Source: Mycobacterium shimoidei (GTDB lineage Bacteria > Actinomycetota > Actinomycetes > Mycobacteriales > Mycobacteriaceae). From it: a stretch of 64,000 nt of DNA. Under the pieces are notes generated by a model. That model had not been told where the DNA came from and made no database searches. It worked only from the letters and a program-made list of their open reading frames with translations. The stretch covers positions 1-64,000 of the forward strand of contig LQPU01000026.1 in NCBI GenBank assembly GCA_002101905.1, read 5' to 3'. The translations under genes were made by a program, and so were the position numbers. This document shows, in pieces, positions 1 to 9,639 of this stretch (position 1 is the first letter of the stretch; every line of letters starts with the position of its first letter).

Positions 1-672
1 CATCTTCAGAAGACCTCGACCCCTACCCCGGTAACGACGCGCCGGCCAGCTCTACACCCTCAACTGCGAAGAGCCGGTTATGCCCGAGGCCTGGCCCGGC
101 GCCGGCCCGATGTTGCCGTGACCATCCTGCGGTTGGCCAACATGATCGGACCGGCGATGGACACCACGCTGTCGCGATACCTGGCCGGCCCGCTTGTCCC
201 CACCATCTTGGGTCGCGATGCCCGGCTGCAGCTGCTGCACGAGCAGGACGCGCTGGGCGCGCTGGAGCGTGCCGCGATGGCCGGTAAGGCGGGCACGTTC
301 AATATCGGCGCGAGCGGGATCATCATGCTGTCGCAGGCGATTCGGCGGGCGGGCCGGATCCCGCTGCCGGTACCGGGATTCGGGCTGTGGGTGCTCGATT
401 CGCTGAGACGGGCTAATCGCTATACCGAAATCAACCGCGAACAACTCGAGTACCTCAGCTATGGCCGAGTAATGGACACCACCCGCATGCGCGAAGAACT
501 CGGTTATCAGCCGAAATGGACGACGGCCGAAGCATTCGATGACTATGTTCGCGGCCGAAGCTTGACTCCCATTGTCCGGCCAGAGTTGGTAGTCTCGCTG
601 GAGAACCGTGCCGTAGCCGCAGCGCAGCGTATAAGTGGCCGGAAACCAATTCCATGGGGTGGGGGTAGGTAG
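1..672 (+). CDS. galE2: NAD-dependent epimerase/dehydratase, 3' part (GalE2-like)
   Basis: This is the C-terminal part of an extended short-chain dehydrogenase of the UDP-sugar epimerase type, cut by the window edge. The reading frame is open from base 1 and the segment from about base 73 (GYARGLARRRPDVAVTILRL) reads like the conserved core-to-C-terminal half of mycobacterial GalE2. The GTG at 118 is internal, not a start. It sits directly before the acyltransferase gene, as Rv0501 does before Rv0502. The first 60 bases look unlike the family in this frame, while another frame reads EDLDPYPG there, so a frameshift near base 50 is possible. Substrate cannot be told from this fragment. Confidence 0.85.
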   Translation, partial: HLQKTSTPTPVTTRRPALHPQLRRAGYARGLARRRPDVAVTILRLANMIGPAMDTTLSRYLAGPLVPTILGRDARLQLLHEQDALGALERAAMAGKAGTFNIGASGIIMLSQAIRRAGRIPLPVPGFGLWVLDSLRRANRYTEINREQLEYLSYGRVMDTTRMREELGYQPKWTTAEAFDDYVRGRSLTPIVRPELVVSLENRAVAAAQRISGRKPIPWGGGR

Positions 673-677
673 AAATC

Positions 678-1745
678 GTGGCGGCTGACAACAGAGCGAA
701 AGTCATTCCCCTACATACGAATCCGAATCGCCCCGCTGCGCAGCGACGTGCCGGTCAACGCGCTCAGGCGTCGCGTCGGCATCCGTCACTGCTATCGGAG
801 CCCACCGGCCGGGCATCGGCCGAGCAGATTGCCGCCGTTGTTCGTGAGATCGATCAGCGTCGTCGCGCGGCGAGCGCCAAACCGGAAGACGACGGATCCG
901 CCAGTGACCTGGTGCGGTGGGTCAGCGCGGTCGCCGAATTCGTTCGTCAACGGATCACCGGCGACTACAACGTTGACGAGTTCGGCTTCGACCCGCATTT
1001 CAACGATGCCATCGTGCGGCCTTTGCTGAGGTTCTTCTTCAAGTCGTGGTTCCGGGTCGAGGTCAGCGGAGTCGAGCATCTGCCCGACACGGGCGCTGCA
1101 CTGGTGGTGGCCAACCACGCCGGGGTGTTGCCGTTCGACGGGCTCATGGCCTCGGTGGCGGTTCACGACGAGCATCCGGCTCATCGAGACTTGCGGCTGC
1201 TGGCTGCCGACATGGTGTTCGACCTGCCGGTGATCGGCGAAACCGCCCGCAAGGCGGGCCACACCATGGCCTGCACCGCCGACGCGCACCGTCTGCTGGC
1301 CTCGGGCGAGCTCACCGCGGTGTTCCCGGAGGGATACAAGGGCCTGGGGAAGCGATTCAAAGACCGCTACAAGCTGCAGCGGTTCGGCCGCGGCGGATTC
1401 GTGTCCGCGGCGCTGCGCACCAAGGCGCCGATCGTGCCCTGCTCGATCGTGGGGTCCGAGGAGATCTACCCGATGCTGGCCGACGTCAAGCTGCTGGCTC
1501 GGTTGTTGGGCGTGCCCTACTTCCCGATCACCCCGCTGTTCCCGCTCGCCGGCCCGGCCGGGATCATCCCGCTGCCGTCCAAATGGCACATCGCGTTCGG
1601 GGAGCCGATCCGCACCGACCGCTACGACGTCTCCGACGCCGAGGACCCGATGATCACCTTCGAGCTGACCGACCAGGTGCGCGAAACCATCCAGCAGACG
1701 CTGTATCGGTTGCTCGCCGGCCGTCGCAACGTGTTCTTCGGCTAG
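678..1745 (+). CDS. PlsC-like lysophospholipid/glycerolipid acyltransferase (Rv0502 family)
   Basis: A 355-residue protein of the 1-acylglycerol-3-phosphate acyltransferase fold. A basic, probably disordered N-terminus of about 90 residues precedes the domain. The acyltransferase block I motif is NHAGVLPFD at residues 146-154, where histidine and aspartate are six residues apart instead of the usual four, and the FPEG block lies at 216-219. No clear transmembrane segment is seen, so it is probably a peripheral membrane enzyme. The GTG start at 678 follows the epimerase stop by 5 bases, so the two genes are likely cotranscribed. It probably acylates a lipid or glycolipid intermediate, but the acceptor is unknown. 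Confidence 0.88.
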   Translation: MAADNRAKVIPLHTNPNRPAAQRRAGQRAQASRRHPSLLSEPTGRASAEQIAAVVREIDQRRRAASAKPEDDGSASDLVRWVSAVAEFVRQRITGDYNVDEFGFDPHFNDAIVRPLLRFFFKSWFRVEVSGVEHLPDTGAALVVANHAGVLPFDGLMASVAVHDEHPAHRDLRLLAADMVFDLPVIGETARKAGHTMACTADAHRLLASGELTAVFPEGYKGLGKRFKDRYKLQRFGRGGFVSAALRTKAPIVPCSIVGSEEIYPMLADVKLLARLLGVPYFPITPLFPLAGPAGIIPLPSKWHIAFGEPIRTDRYDVSDAEDPMITFELTDQVRETIQQTLYRLLAGRRNVFFG

Positions 1746-1754
1746 CTCGCGCTG

Positions 1755-2621
1755 TTACGGCTTGACCAAGGTGAACTGGCACACGTCGGTGTAGCCGTCC
1801 CGGAAAAGCTCGGCGCAGCCGGTCAGGTACTTCATGTAGCGCTGGTAAACCTCTTCGGACTGGATCGCAATGGCCTCGTCCTTGCGCGACTCCAGGGCGA
1901 CCGCCCAGGTGTCCAGGGTGCGGGCGTAGTGCAACCTCAGCGGCTGTTTGTGGGTGAGCGTAAAGCCCGCCTTGGCCGCGTGCCTTTCGACCGCCGACGC
2001 CTGGGGAAGATCCCCGCCGGGAAAGATCTCGTCCATGATGAACTTGAAGAACCGCAAATGCCGCATGGTTAGCGGTAACCCGCGCTCGGCAAACTCGTCG
2101 TCCTCCGGCTTGACGATGGTGTGCAGCATCATCACTCCACCGGCCGGCAGCGCCTCGTAGGCCATCTTGAAGAACCCGTCGTAGCGGTCACGGCCGAAAT
2201 GCTCGAACGCCCCGATCGACACGATCCGGTCCACCGGCTCGTGGAATTGCTCCCAGCCTTCGAGCCGCACTTGTTTGGAGCGTGGGCTGTCCAACGCCTC
2301 GAGTGCCTTCTGCACATGCGCGGCCTGGTTTTTCGACAACGTCAGCCCGATTACGTTGACGTCGTAGCGCTCGACCGCCCGGCACAACGTGGCGCCCCAA
2401 CCGCAACCGACGTCGAGCAGGGTCATGCCGGGCTGCAGGCCCAGCTTGCCCAACGACAGATCGATCTTGGCCAGCTGCGCTTCCTCCAGCGTCATGTCGT
2501 CACGCTCGAAATACGCGCAGCTGTAGGTCTGCGACGGGTCGAGGAACAGCCGATAGAAGTCGTCAGACAAGTCGTAGTGGGACTGGACGTCGCCGAAATG
2601 CGGTGTGAGATCGCCGCTCAC
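1755..2621 (-). CDS. Mycolic acid cyclopropane synthase-type methyltransferase
   Basis: A 288-residue S-adenosylmethionine-dependent methyltransferase of the mycolic acid family, which adds cyclopropane or methyl groups to meromycolate chains on the carrier protein. The SAM-binding motif LDVGCGWG is at residues 69-76 and the family signature [18 protein letters not shown] at 32-49. By position it corresponds to cmaA2 (Rv0503c). It nevertheless begins like CmaA1/PcaA (LTPHFG...HYDLSDDF) and lacks the short insertion after GAFEHF that I recall in CmaA2, so I withhold a symbol. Its start overlaps the stop of the upstream dehydratase gene by 4 bases (ATGA), indicating translational coupling. Confidence 0.9.
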   Translation of the reverse strand: MSGDLTPHFGDVQSHYDLSDDFYRLFLDPSQTYSCAYFERDDMTLEEAQLAKIDLSLGKLGLQPGMTLLDVGCGWGATLCRAVERYDVNVIGLTLSKNQAAHVQKALEALDSPRSKQVRLEGWEQFHEPVDRIVSIGAFEHFGRDRYDGFFKMAYEALPAGGVMMLHTIVKPEDDEFAERGLPLTMRHLRFFKFIMDEIFPGGDLPQASAVERHAAKAGFTLTHKQPLRLHYARTLDTWAVALESRKDEAIAIQSEEVYQRYMKYLTGCAELFRDGYTDVCQFTLVKP

Positions 2622-3169
2622 TGGTCGGTTGCCCCCTGGTTGGTAGCGGCTGCCACTGCGGCCCCGCCACGGATGGATGCAATGGCGGCGATCGTCGCGG
2701 CGGCGTCGGCATCCGGATTGGACGATTCCCCCAGCATAGTGACGATGCTGGTGATCACCGGCTTTTCGTCGGCGTCGGTGACCTCGCTGCGGATCTCGGC
2801 GATCACCGTGCCGTGTGACTCGATGACCGAGTCCAGATAGGTGTCGAAGTACAGCCGGTCGCCGACGACGATCGGCCGGTGGTAGATGAACTTCTGGTCG
2901 CGGTGCAACACCCGCGCGAGGTTGATCGGGATGTCGAATCTGGTGAAGACGTCCAGTTGGACGCGCCGGCCCGCCACCGCCAGAAAGGTCAGCGACGCCA
3001 CCAGGCCGGTGTAGCCGGCCTCGGCGGCGGCGGCCTCGTCGTAGTGCGCGGGGTGATCGTCTTTGACGGAGCGGGCGAACTCACGGATCTTCTCCCGCCC
3101 GACTTCGAAGTAGTCGGGGTACCGGTAATGCGTTCCGATGAGGTCTTGGGCGCCTTCGGGCACTGCCAT
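2618..3169 (-). CDS. HadA-like (3R)-hydroxyacyl-ACP dehydratase subunit family protein
   Basis: A 183-residue hot-dog fold protein of the FAS1-like/MaoC dehydratase N-terminal family. The segment [20 protein letters not shown] near residues 24-43 and the [16 protein letters not shown] block near 89-104 match the HadA/HadC pattern known from FAS-II dehydratases. As in those subunits, the domain lacks an obvious MaoC catalytic Asp/His pair, so it may act with a HadB-like partner or be a homologue of other function. The C-terminus is an alanine-rich tail. It is upstream of, and overlaps by 4 bases, the cyclopropane synthase gene, which fits a mycolic-acid role. It corresponds to Rv0504c. Confidence 0.85.
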   Translation of the reverse strand: MAVPEGAQDLIGTHYRYPDYFEVGREKIREFARSVKDDHPAHYDEAAAAEAGYTGLVASLTFLAVAGRRVQLDVFTRFDIPINLARVLHRDQKFIYHRPIVVGDRLYFDTYLDSVIESHGTVIAEIRSEVTDADEKPVITSIVTMLGESSNPDADAAATIAAIASIRGGAAVAAATNQGATDQ

Positions 3170-3248
3170 GCGCTGTTCTCCGCTCCTATGGATGCTCAGC
3201 GGCGCAGCTTATCAGCGAGATTGCCGTCAAGAGCGCCACGCTTACGTG

Positions 3249-4136
3249 TCAACCGCGCTCGCGGCGACGCGACACCGTCGCGGCCAGCGCGCCGCCGGCC
3301 GCCCCCAGCGCCAGCGCTGAGGGCACCCCGATCCGGGCGGCCTTACGCGCGGTGCGAAAGTCGCGGATCTCCCAGCCCCGTTCGCGGGCCAGGGCGCGCA
3401 GGCGGGCGTCGGGGTTGATCGCGACCGCGGTGCCGACCAGCGACAGCATCGGCACGTCGTTGTAGCTGTCGGAATAGGCGGTGCAGCGTTTGAGCTTGAG
3501 GCCTTCCCGGATGGCCAGCGAGCGCACCGCGTGGGCTTTGGCGGTGCCGTGCAACAGGTCGCCGACCAGCCGGCCGGTGAAGACCCCGTCGACCGATTCG
3601 GCCACCGTTCCCAGCGCACCGGTCAAGCCGAGCCGGCGCGCGATGGTCACCGCGAGCTCGTAGGGCGTCGCGGTGACCAGCCACACCTGCTGGCCGGCGT
3701 CGAGGTGCATCTGCGCCAATTCGCGGGTGCCGGGCCAGATTTTGTCGGCGATGATCTCGTCATAAATCTCCTCACCGAGGCCCATCAACTCGGCTGTGGG
3801 CCGGCCCTCGATGAACGCCAGCGCTTTACGCCGGCCTACCGCGACGTCGTTGCTGTTCTCCCGGCCGATGAGCTGAAACTTGGCCTGCGCATAGATGAAT
3901 CCCAGCACATCCCGGTAGGTGAAGTATTTGCGGGCGGCCAACCCACGGCCGAAGTGCAGCAGCGACGAACCCTGCACCATGGTGTTGTCCACATCGAAGA
4001 ACGCGGCCGCGGTCAAGTCGACGGGCGGCCGTTCGGGAGCCTGGTCCGGGGCGGGCCGGTCGTCGAGCGCGCGTTCGGCGCTGGCGTTGGAGGCCAGCTT
4101 CTCGAGGTCGGCGCGGCCGGAGCTCTCCGACGCCAT
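3249..4136 (-). CDS. serB1: HAD-family phosphoserine phosphatase-like hydrolase SerB1
   Basis: A 295-residue haloacid dehalogenase hydrolase of the HAD-IB (SerB-like) subfamily. Motif [12 protein letters not shown] gives the nucleophile Asp48 and the acid/base Asp50. Motif II is TATPYE, and motif IV is the [11 protein letters not shown] segment. A charged N-terminal region of about 40 residues precedes the domain, and a short hydrophobic alanine-rich stretch lies near the C-terminus. I chose ATG 4136 because AAAGGAGG lies 6 bases upstream; a longer reading frame to 4181 has no such site. The true substrate may be a phospholipid or phosphoserine; many mycobacterial SerB1-like proteins are uncharacterised. 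Confidence 0.88.
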   Translation of the reverse strand: MASESSGRADLEKLASNASAERALDDRPAPDQAPERPPVDLTAAAFFDVDNTMVQGSSLLHFGRGLAARKYFTYRDVLGFIYAQAKFQLIGRENSNDVAVGRRKALAFIEGRPTAELMGLGEEIYDEIIADKIWPGTRELAQMHLDAGQQVWLVTATPYELAVTIARRLGLTGALGTVAESVDGVFTGRLVGDLLHGTAKAHAVRSLAIREGLKLKRCTAYSDSYNDVPMLSLVGTAVAINPDARLRALARERGWEIRDFRTARKAARIGVPSALALGAAGGALAATVSRRRERG

Positions 4137-4142
4137 CGTCGA

Positions 4143-4150
4143 CCTCCTTT
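4143..4150 (-). promoter_or_regulatory. Strong ribosome binding site deciding the serB1 start
   Basis: On the minus strand AAAGGAGG ends 6 bases before ATG 4136. This favours that codon over the upstream in-frame start at 4181. Confidence 0.8.
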
Positions 4151-4216
4151 CGTAGAGCTTTTCACGAGTAGCCACCGTCACTTCAACACTATCCGCCCGC
4201 CCTGCAGACTGGGTGT

Positions 4217-4483
4217 GTGAGCGAAAGCCGCCGCCGAGTGGAGTTGCTGACCCGCGCCGGGTGCAGCATCTGCGAGCGCGCCTACGCCCAACTGGCCGGG
4301 CTGGCCGCCGAATTGGGTTTCGACCTGTCGGCCACCGACGTCGACGCCGCTGCGGCGGCCGGTGAGCCTCGGCTGCGGGCCGAGTTCGGCGATCGGCTGC
4401 CGGTGGTGCTGCTCGACGGCCGCGAGCACAGCTACTGGGAGGTCGACGAGCCCCGCCTGCGCGCCGACCTCGGCGCCGGTTGA
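4217..4483 (+). CDS. Glutaredoxin-like thiol-disulfide protein (Rv0508 type)
   Basis: An 88-residue thioredoxin-fold protein of the short glutaredoxin-like (DUF836) family. The redox motif CSIC is at residues 16-19 after a beta strand (VELLTRAG), followed by a helix, and a Pro-containing segment ([11 protein letters not shown]) near residue 65 stands where the cis-Pro loop is expected. The second half is rich in acidic residues. It lies directly before hemA, as Rv0508 does, but its divergent neighbour is serB1; the mmpS2/mmpL2 pair found between them in M. tuberculosis is not here. It is probably a cytosolic reductant of unknown partner. GTG start. Confidence 0.85.
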   Translation: MSESRRRVELLTRAGCSICERAYAQLAGLAAELGFDLSATDVDAAAAAGEPRLRAEFGDRLPVVLLDGREHSYWEVDEPRLRADLGAG

Positions 4484-4498
4484 GACGGCAGCCGGAAT

Positions 4499-4527
4499 TT
4501 GGTGGGCTACCCTCGAACGACTACCGT
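4499..4527 (+). promoter_or_regulatory. Candidate housekeeping promoter of hemA
   Basis: A TTGGTG hexamer (4499-4504) and a TACCGT hexamer (4522-4527, fitting TANNNT) are separated by 17 bases. Transcription would start near 4534, giving a leader of about 48 bases before GTG 4582. This is pattern matching only. Confidence 0.4.
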
Positions 4528-4581
4528 AAATGTCAGTTCGTTCACTGGTGAAAGCAAGGGAGCAGGCCAGGTGATTCAGCC

Positions 4582-5937
4582 GTGAGCGTCCTGCTCTTCG
4601 GTGTCTCGCACCGCAGCGCACCGGTCTCCATTCTCGAGCAACTGTCCAGCGACGATGCGGACCAGATCAAGATCGTCGACCAGGTGCTGCAGTCACCGCT
4701 GGTGACCGAGGCCATGATGCTGTCCACCTGCAATCGCGTCGAGGTCTACGCCGTGGTCGACGCCTTCCACGGCGGTCTGTCGGTGATCGGGCAGGCGCTG
4801 TCTGACCATTCCGGAATGTCACTGGGCGACCTCACCAAATACGCCTACGTCCGCTACAGCGAGGCCGCCGTCGAGCATCTGTTCGCGGTGGCCAGCGGCC
4901 TGGATTCGGCGGTGATCGGCGAACAGCAGGTGCTCGGCCAGGTGCGCCGCGCCTACGCCACCGCCGAGGCCAACCGCACCGTCGGCCGGGTGCTGCACGA
5001 GCTGGCGCAGCGCGCGCTGGCGGTGGGCAAACGGGTTCATTCGGAGACCTCGATCGACGCGGCCGGTGCGTCGGTGGTGTCGGTGGCGCTCGGCATGGCT
5101 GACAGCCGGCTGCACGGCCTCAGCGACAAGACCGCCGCGGTGGTCGGAGCCGGCGCGATGGGCGCGCTGGCGGCGGCCCATCTGGCCAGGGCCGGTGTCG
5201 AGCAGGTCCACGTCATCAACCGGTCGCTGCCGCGCGCGCAGCGGCTGGCCCGCAAGGTCCGAGAAAAGGGCGCCCGCGCCGAGGCGTACGGGCTCGATCA
5301 GCTGGCCGGCGCGCTGACCGGCGTCGACATCCTGGTCAGCTGCACGGGCGCGGTGCGCCCGGTGGTTTCGCTGGCTGATGTGCATCACGCCCTGGCCGCC
5401 GCCCGCCGCGACGAAACCACTCAGCCCCTGGTGATCTGCGATCTGGGCATGCCGCGTGACGTCGACCCGACGGTGGCCGGACTGCCCGGCGTCTGGGTCG
5501 TCGACATGGAACGTGTGCAGCGCGAGCCCTCCGCGCGCGCGGCGGCCGCCGACGCCGACGCCGCGCGCCACATCGTCGCCGCCGAAGTGGCCAGCTACCT
5601 GGCCGGCCAGCGGATGTCCGAAGTCACCCCGACGGTGACCGCGCTGCGCCAGCGCGCCGCCGAGGTGGTAGAGGCCGAGCTGCTGCGGCTGGACAACCGA
5701 TTGCCCGGCCTTGACACCGCTCAGCGCGACGAGGTGGCCCGCACCGTGCGCCGAGTGGTCGACAAGCTGCTGCACGCCCCCACTGTGCGGATCAAACAGT
5801 TGGCCAGCGCGCCCGGTGGGGACAGCTACGCCGAGGCGCTGCGTGAGCTGTTCGAACTCGACCAAACCGCGGTGGACGCCGTCGCCACTGCAGGCGAATT
5901 GCCTACGGTCACAAGCACTTCCGACGGTTCTGAGTAG
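4582..5937 (+). CDS. hemA: Glutamyl-tRNA reductase
   Basis: HemA reduces glutamyl-tRNA(Glu) to glutamate-1-semialdehyde with NADPH, the first committed step of C5-pathway tetrapyrrole synthesis; HemL, encoded at 21.4 kb, does the next step. The 451-residue protein has the N-terminal catalytic domain with nucleophile Cys50 in [11 protein letters not shown], a Rossmann NADPH domain with [12 protein letters not shown] near residue 190, and a helical C-terminal dimerisation domain ending in a mycobacterial tail. It begins with GTG 4582 ([13 protein letters not shown]), the invariant family N-terminus. It heads the hemA-hemC-hemD-hemB operon; hemC follows after 13 bases. Confidence 0.97.
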   Translation: MSVLLFGVSHRSAPVSILEQLSSDDADQIKIVDQVLQSPLVTEAMMLSTCNRVEVYAVVDAFHGGLSVIGQALSDHSGMSLGDLTKYAYVRYSEAAVEHLFAVASGLDSAVIGEQQVLGQVRRAYATAEANRTVGRVLHELAQRALAVGKRVHSETSIDAAGASVVSVALGMADSRLHGLSDKTAAVVGAGAMGALAAAHLARAGVEQVHVINRSLPRAQRLARKVREKGARAEAYGLDQLAGALTGVDILVSCTGAVRPVVSLADVHHALAAARRDETTQPLVICDLGMPRDVDPTVAGLPGVWVVDMERVQREPSARAAAADADAARHIVAAEVASYLAGQRMSEVTPTVTALRQRAAEVVEAELLRLDNRLPGLDTAQRDEVARTVRRVVDKLLHAPTVRIKQLASAPGGDSYAEALRELFELDQTAVDAVATAGELPTVTSTSDGSE

Positions 5938-5950
5938 CCGCTTGGTCGAC

Positions 5951-6877
5951 GTGATCCGGATAGGGACCCGCGGTAGCCTACTGGCCACCACCCAGGCCGG
6001 CGGCGTCCGCGACCGCCTGATCGCCAACGGGCACGCCGCCGAGCTGGTCACCATCAGCACCGAGGGCGACCGATCGACCGAACCCATCGCCACCATCGGC
6101 GTCGGGGTATTCACCGCGGCGTTGCGGGAAGCAATCGAAGACGGCCGCGTCGACGCCGCGGTGCATTCGCACAAAGATTTGCCGACTGCCGACGATCCGC
6201 GGTTCACCGTGGCGGCGATACCGCCCCGTGAGGACCCGCGCGACGCCGTGGTGGCCCGCGACGGGCTGGTGTTGGCGGAGTTGCCGCCCGGCTCGGTGGT
6301 GGGCACCTCGTCCCCGCGGCGGGCCGCACAGCTTAGAGCATTGGGTCTCGGTTTGGAAATCCGCCCCCTACGAGGCAACCTAGATACCAGGTTGAACAGG
6401 GTAAGCAGCGGTGATCTCGACGCGATCGTGGTGGCCAGGGCCGGTTTGGCCCGGCTGGGCCGCCTCGACGACGTCACCGAGACGCTCGAGCCGGTGCAGA
6501 TGTTGCCGGCGCCGGCTCAGGGTGCGCTCGCCGTGGAGTGCCGCGCTGAGGACCGGAGGTTGGCGGCACTGTTGGCAGCGCTCGACGACGCCGATACTCG
6601 CGCTTCCGTCACCGCGGAGCGTGCCCTGCTCGGCGAACTGGAGGCGGGTTGCTCCGCACCGGTGGGCGCGATCGCCGAGGTGGTCGAGTCCATCGATGAG
6701 GACGGCCGCGTCTTCGAGGAGCTGTCGCTGCGCGGTTGCGTGGCGGCGCTGGACGGATCCGACGTGATCCGCGCGTCCGGCATCGGCAGTCCGGGTCGGG
6801 CACGAGAGCTGGGGCTCTCCGTGGCCGCGGAGCTGTTCGAGTTGGGCGCACGGGAACTCATGTCGGGCGCGCGGTAG
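5951..6877 (+). CDS. hemC: Porphobilinogen deaminase (hydroxymethylbilane synthase)
   Basis: HemC polymerises four porphobilinogens into hydroxymethylbilane. The 308-residue protein starts at GTG 5951 with the family N-terminus [15 protein letters not shown]; the frame is open further upstream into hemA but that extension is not family-like. Substrate-binding arginines lie in [12 protein letters not shown] and [12 protein letters not shown], and VHSHKDLP carries the catalytic-site aspartate two residues after the second histidine. The dipyrromethane cofactor is attached to Cys234 in [11 protein letters not shown]. It lies between hemA and hemD in one operon. Confidence 0.97.
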   Translation: MIRIGTRGSLLATTQAGGVRDRLIANGHAAELVTISTEGDRSTEPIATIGVGVFTAALREAIEDGRVDAAVHSHKDLPTADDPRFTVAAIPPREDPRDAVVARDGLVLAELPPGSVVGTSSPRRAAQLRALGLGLEIRPLRGNLDTRLNRVSSGDLDAIVVARAGLARLGRLDDVTETLEPVQMLPAPAQGALAVECRAEDRRLAALLAALDDADTRASVTAERALLGELEAGCSAPVGAIAEVVESIDEDGRVFEELSLRGCVAALDGSDVIRASGIGSPGRARELGLSVAAELFELGARELMSGAR

Positions 6878-6908
6878 AACTCGCGCGCGAAATGAGTGGG
6901 AGTAGCAG

Positions 6909-8567
6909 ATGACGACACGAGGGCGAAAGCCGAAGCCGGGCCGCATCATGTTCGTGGGCTCCGGCCCCGGAGACCCGGGCCTGCTCACGACACGCGCCGC
7001 GACCGTGCTGGCGAACGCGCCCCTGGTGTTCACTGACCCCGATGTGCCCGAGCCGGTACTGGCCTTGATCGGCACCGGCCTGCCACCGGTGTCCGGTCCG
7101 GCCGAAGCAGCGCCCCAGAGCGCAACCGAGGCGCCCGAGGGCGCGGCTGACGACGCCCCCGCCGCGGTGGTGTCGGCGGGTCCCGACATCCGGCCCGCCC
7201 TGGGCGAGCCGGCCGAGGTCGCCAAAACGCTGACGGCCGAGGCGCGTTCAGGACATGACGTTGTGCGGTTGGTGGCCGGTGATCCGCTGTCGGTGGACGC
7301 CGTCATCACCGAGGTGAACGCGGTGGCGCGCAGCCACCTGCAATTCGAGGTCGTGCCCGGCCTGGCCCCCACCTCGGCGGTACCGACGTACGCCGGGCTG
7401 CCGCTGGGCTCCTCGCACACGGTCGCCGACGTGCGCTCCGATGTGGACTGGGCGGCGCTGGCCGCCGCGCCCGGGCCGTTGATCCTGCAGGCCACCGCGT
7501 CGCACGTGGCCGACGCCGCGCGCACGCTGATCGAATACGGGCTGACCGAGACGACGCCGTGCGTGGTGACCGGCTCCGGGACCACCTGCGCGCAGCGCTC
7601 GGTCGAGTCCGCGCTCAGCACGCTGGCCGAAGGCGCCCCGCTGGGCGCGAGCGATCCCGCCGGCCCGTTGACCGGCCCGGTGGTGGTGACCATCGGAAAG
7701 ACAGTGGCCAACCGGGGCAAGCTGAATTGGTGGGAGAGCCGGGCGCTGTACGGCTGGACCGTGCTGGTGCCGCGGACCAAGGACCAGGCCGGCGAGATGA
7801 GCGAACGGCTGACCGCGCACGGCGCGCTGCCGGTCGAGGTGCCGACCATCGCCGTCGAGCCGCCGCGCAGCCCCGCCCAAATGGAGCGCGCGGTCAAGGG
7901 TTTGGTCGACGGCCGCTTCCAGTGGGTGGTGTTCACGTCCACCAACGCGGTGCGCGCAGTGTGGGAGAAGTTCGGCGAGTTCGGTCTGGACGCCCGCGCG
8001 TTCTCCGGCGTGAAGATCGCCTGCGTCGGCGAGGCGACGGCCGACCGGGTCCGCGCGTTCGGCGTCAGCCCGGAGCTGGTGCCGTCCGGCGAACAGTCCT
8101 CGCTGGGTCTGCTCGACGAATTCCCGCCCTACGACAGCGTTTTCGACCCGGTCAACCGGGTGCTGTTGCCGCGGGCGGACATTGCCACCGAGACCCTGGC
8201 CGAGGGACTGCGCGAGCGGGGCTGGGAGATCGAGGACGTCACCGCATACCGGACGGTGCGGGCCGCGCCGCCTCCCGCGGAAACCCGGGAGATGATCAAG
8301 ACCGGTGGGTTCGACGCGGTGTGCTTCACGTCGTCGTCGACGGTGCGCAACCTGGTCGGCATCGCCGGCAAGCCGCACGCCCGCACCATCGTGGCCTGCA
8401 TCGGGCCCAAGACCGCCGAGACGGCAGCCGAGTTCGGCCTGCGCGTCGACGTGCAACCCGAGACCGCCGCGATGGGCCCGCTGATCGAGGCGCTGGCCGA
8501 GCACGCCGCCCGGCTACGAGCCGAGGGCGCGCTGCCACCGCCGCGTAAGAAGAGCCGCAGGCGCTAG
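6909..8567 (+). CDS. hemD: Uroporphyrinogen-III synthase with N-terminal CobA-like domain
   Basis: A 552-residue two-part protein. Residues about 10-260 resemble a uroporphyrinogen-III methyltransferase (CobA/SUMT): GSGPGDPGLLTTRAA near residue 17 is the SAM-binding opening, but the substrate region is diverged and acidic/alanine-rich, so methyltransferase activity is doubtful. Residues about 275-540 form the HemD domain, with VLVPRTKDQAGEMSERL at its start and FTSSSTVRNLV late in it. HemD closes hydroxymethylbilane into uroporphyrinogen III. This architecture is normal for actinobacterial hemD. ATG 6909 follows hemC by 31 bases, and the C-terminus is a basic tail (PPPRKKSRRR). Confidence 0.94.
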   Translation: MTTRGRKPKPGRIMFVGSGPGDPGLLTTRAATVLANAPLVFTDPDVPEPVLALIGTGLPPVSGPAEAAPQSATEAPEGAADDAPAAVVSAGPDIRPALGEPAEVAKTLTAEARSGHDVVRLVAGDPLSVDAVITEVNAVARSHLQFEVVPGLAPTSAVPTYAGLPLGSSHTVADVRSDVDWAALAAAPGPLILQATASHVADAARTLIEYGLTETTPCVVTGSGTTCAQRSVESALSTLAEGAPLGASDPAGPLTGPVVVTIGKTVANRGKLNWWESRALYGWTVLVPRTKDQAGEMSERLTAHGALPVEVPTIAVEPPRSPAQMERAVKGLVDGRFQWVVFTSTNAVRAVWEKFGEFGLDARAFSGVKIACVGEATADRVRAFGVSPELVPSGEQSSLGLLDEFPPYDSVFDPVNRVLLPRADIATETLAEGLRERGWEIEDVTAYRTVRAAPPPAETREMIKTGGFDAVCFTSSSTVRNLVGIAGKPHARTIVACIGPKTAETAAEFGLRVDVQPETAAMGPLIEALAEHAARLRAEGALPPPRKKSRRR

Positions 8568-8595
8568 CCGTGGCGATCGTAAGCGCGGCCGTGGC

Positions 8596-8647
8596 GGGCG
8601 CAGCGGGCCGCCACCATAGGACGCGGCCGGGCGCAGCGGGTCGTCAC
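8596..8647. repeat. Short direct repeat before hemB
   Basis: A 19-base unit, GGGCGCAGCGGGYCGYCAC, occurs at 8596-8614 and 8629-8647 with two mismatches, 33 bases apart. It fills the hemD-hemB gap just before the hemB ribosome binding site GGGAGG (8648-8653). Role unknown; it may be a chance duplication. Confidence 0.5.
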
Positions 8648-8658
8648 GGGAGGCAGTA

Positions 8659-9639
8659 ATGCCCTACCCCCGGCAGCGCCCGCGTCGGCTCCGCTCAAGC
8701 CCGGCGATGCGCCGCCTGGTCGCCCAAACATCGGTCGAGCCACGGCATTTGGTGTTGCCGATGTTCGTCGCCGACGGCATCGACGAGCCACGGCCGATCG
8801 CCTCGATGCCCGGTGTCGTCCAGCACACCCGCGATTCGCTGCGCAGCGCGGCCGCCGACGCGGTGGCGGCCGGGGTGGGCGGGCTGATGCTGTTCGGGGT
8901 GCCTCGCGAGCAAGACAAAGACGCCGTCGGGTCGGCCGGCACCGACCCCGAGGGCATCCTCAACCTGGCGCTACGTGATCTGGCCAAAGACCTCGGCGAG
9001 GCTACCGTGCTGATGGCCGACACCTGCCTCGACGAGTTCACCGACCACGGGCATTGCGGCGTCCTCGACACTCGCGGCCGGGTCGACAACGACGCTACCC
9101 TGGCCAGATATGTGGAAATGGCTGTGGCGCAAGCAGATTCCGGCGCCCACGTGGTGGGGCCGAGCGGGATGATGGATGGGCAGGTCGCCGCGATCCGGGA
9201 CGGGCTGGACACCGCCGGGCACACCGACGTGGTGATCATGGCCTATGCCGCCAAGTTCGCGTCGGCGTTCTACGGGCCGTTCCGGGAGGCGGTGAGCTCC
9301 AGCCTGTCCGGTGACCGCCGCACCTATCAGCAGGAGCCGGGCAACGCCCGCGAGGCGCAGCGTGAGGTGCAGCTGGATCTCGACGAGGGGGCCGACATCG
9401 TGCTGGTCAAACCCGCGATGGGCTACCTGGACATCGTCTCGGCCGCGGCGTCGGTATCTCCCGTACCGGTCGGCGCCTACCAGGTGTCGGGGGAGTACGC
9501 GATGATCTCCGCAGCCGCGGCCAACGGCTGGATCGACCGTCGCGCCGCGGTGCTGGAGTCGCTGACCGGCATCCGCCGCGCCGGTGCTGACATCGTGCTG
9601 ACCTACTGGGCCGCCGAGGCGGCGGGCTGGCTGTCATGA
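8659..9639 (+). CDS. hemB: Delta-aminolevulinic acid dehydratase (porphobilinogen synthase)
   Basis: HemB condenses two 5-aminolevulinate molecules to porphobilinogen. In the 326-residue protein the Schiff-base lysines lie in [14 protein letters not shown] and [13 protein letters not shown]. The metal loop reads [14 protein letters not shown], a Cys-Asp-Cys arrangement between the all-Cys zinc type and the Asp-only magnesium type, so the metal dependence cannot be read directly. ATG 8659 is preceded by GGGAGG with a 5-base spacer. It ends the core hem operon and overlaps the next membrane protein gene by 4 bases. Confidence 0.96.
   Translation: MPYPRQRPRRLRSSPAMRRLVAQTSVEPRHLVLPMFVADGIDEPRPIASMPGVVQHTRDSLRSAAADAVAAGVGGLMLFGVPREQDKDAVGSAGTDPEGILNLALRDLAKDLGEATVLMADTCLDEFTDHGHCGVLDTRGRVDNDATLARYVEMAVAQADSGAHVVGPSGMMDGQVAAIRDGLDTAGHTDVVIMAYAAKFASAFYGPFREAVSSSLSGDRRTYQQEPGNAREAQREVQLDLDEGADIVLVKPAMGYLDIVSAAASVSPVPVGAYQVSGEYAMISAAAANGWIDRRAAVLESLTGIRRAGADIVLTYWAAEAAGWLS

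Noticed and set aside
5711-5950. hemC starting at 5711.
   Set aside because: The extension lies inside hemA and is not family-like; GTG 5951 gives the invariant N-terminus.
4819-6477. Minus-strand frame of 552 codons opposite hemA and hemC.
   Set aside because: Its protein is rich in Arg, Gly and His with no family motif, and the two sense genes are certain.
8568-8658. Riboswitch before hemB.
   Set aside because: The 91-base gap holds only a GC-rich direct repeat and a ribosome site; no conserved riboswitch core was recognised.
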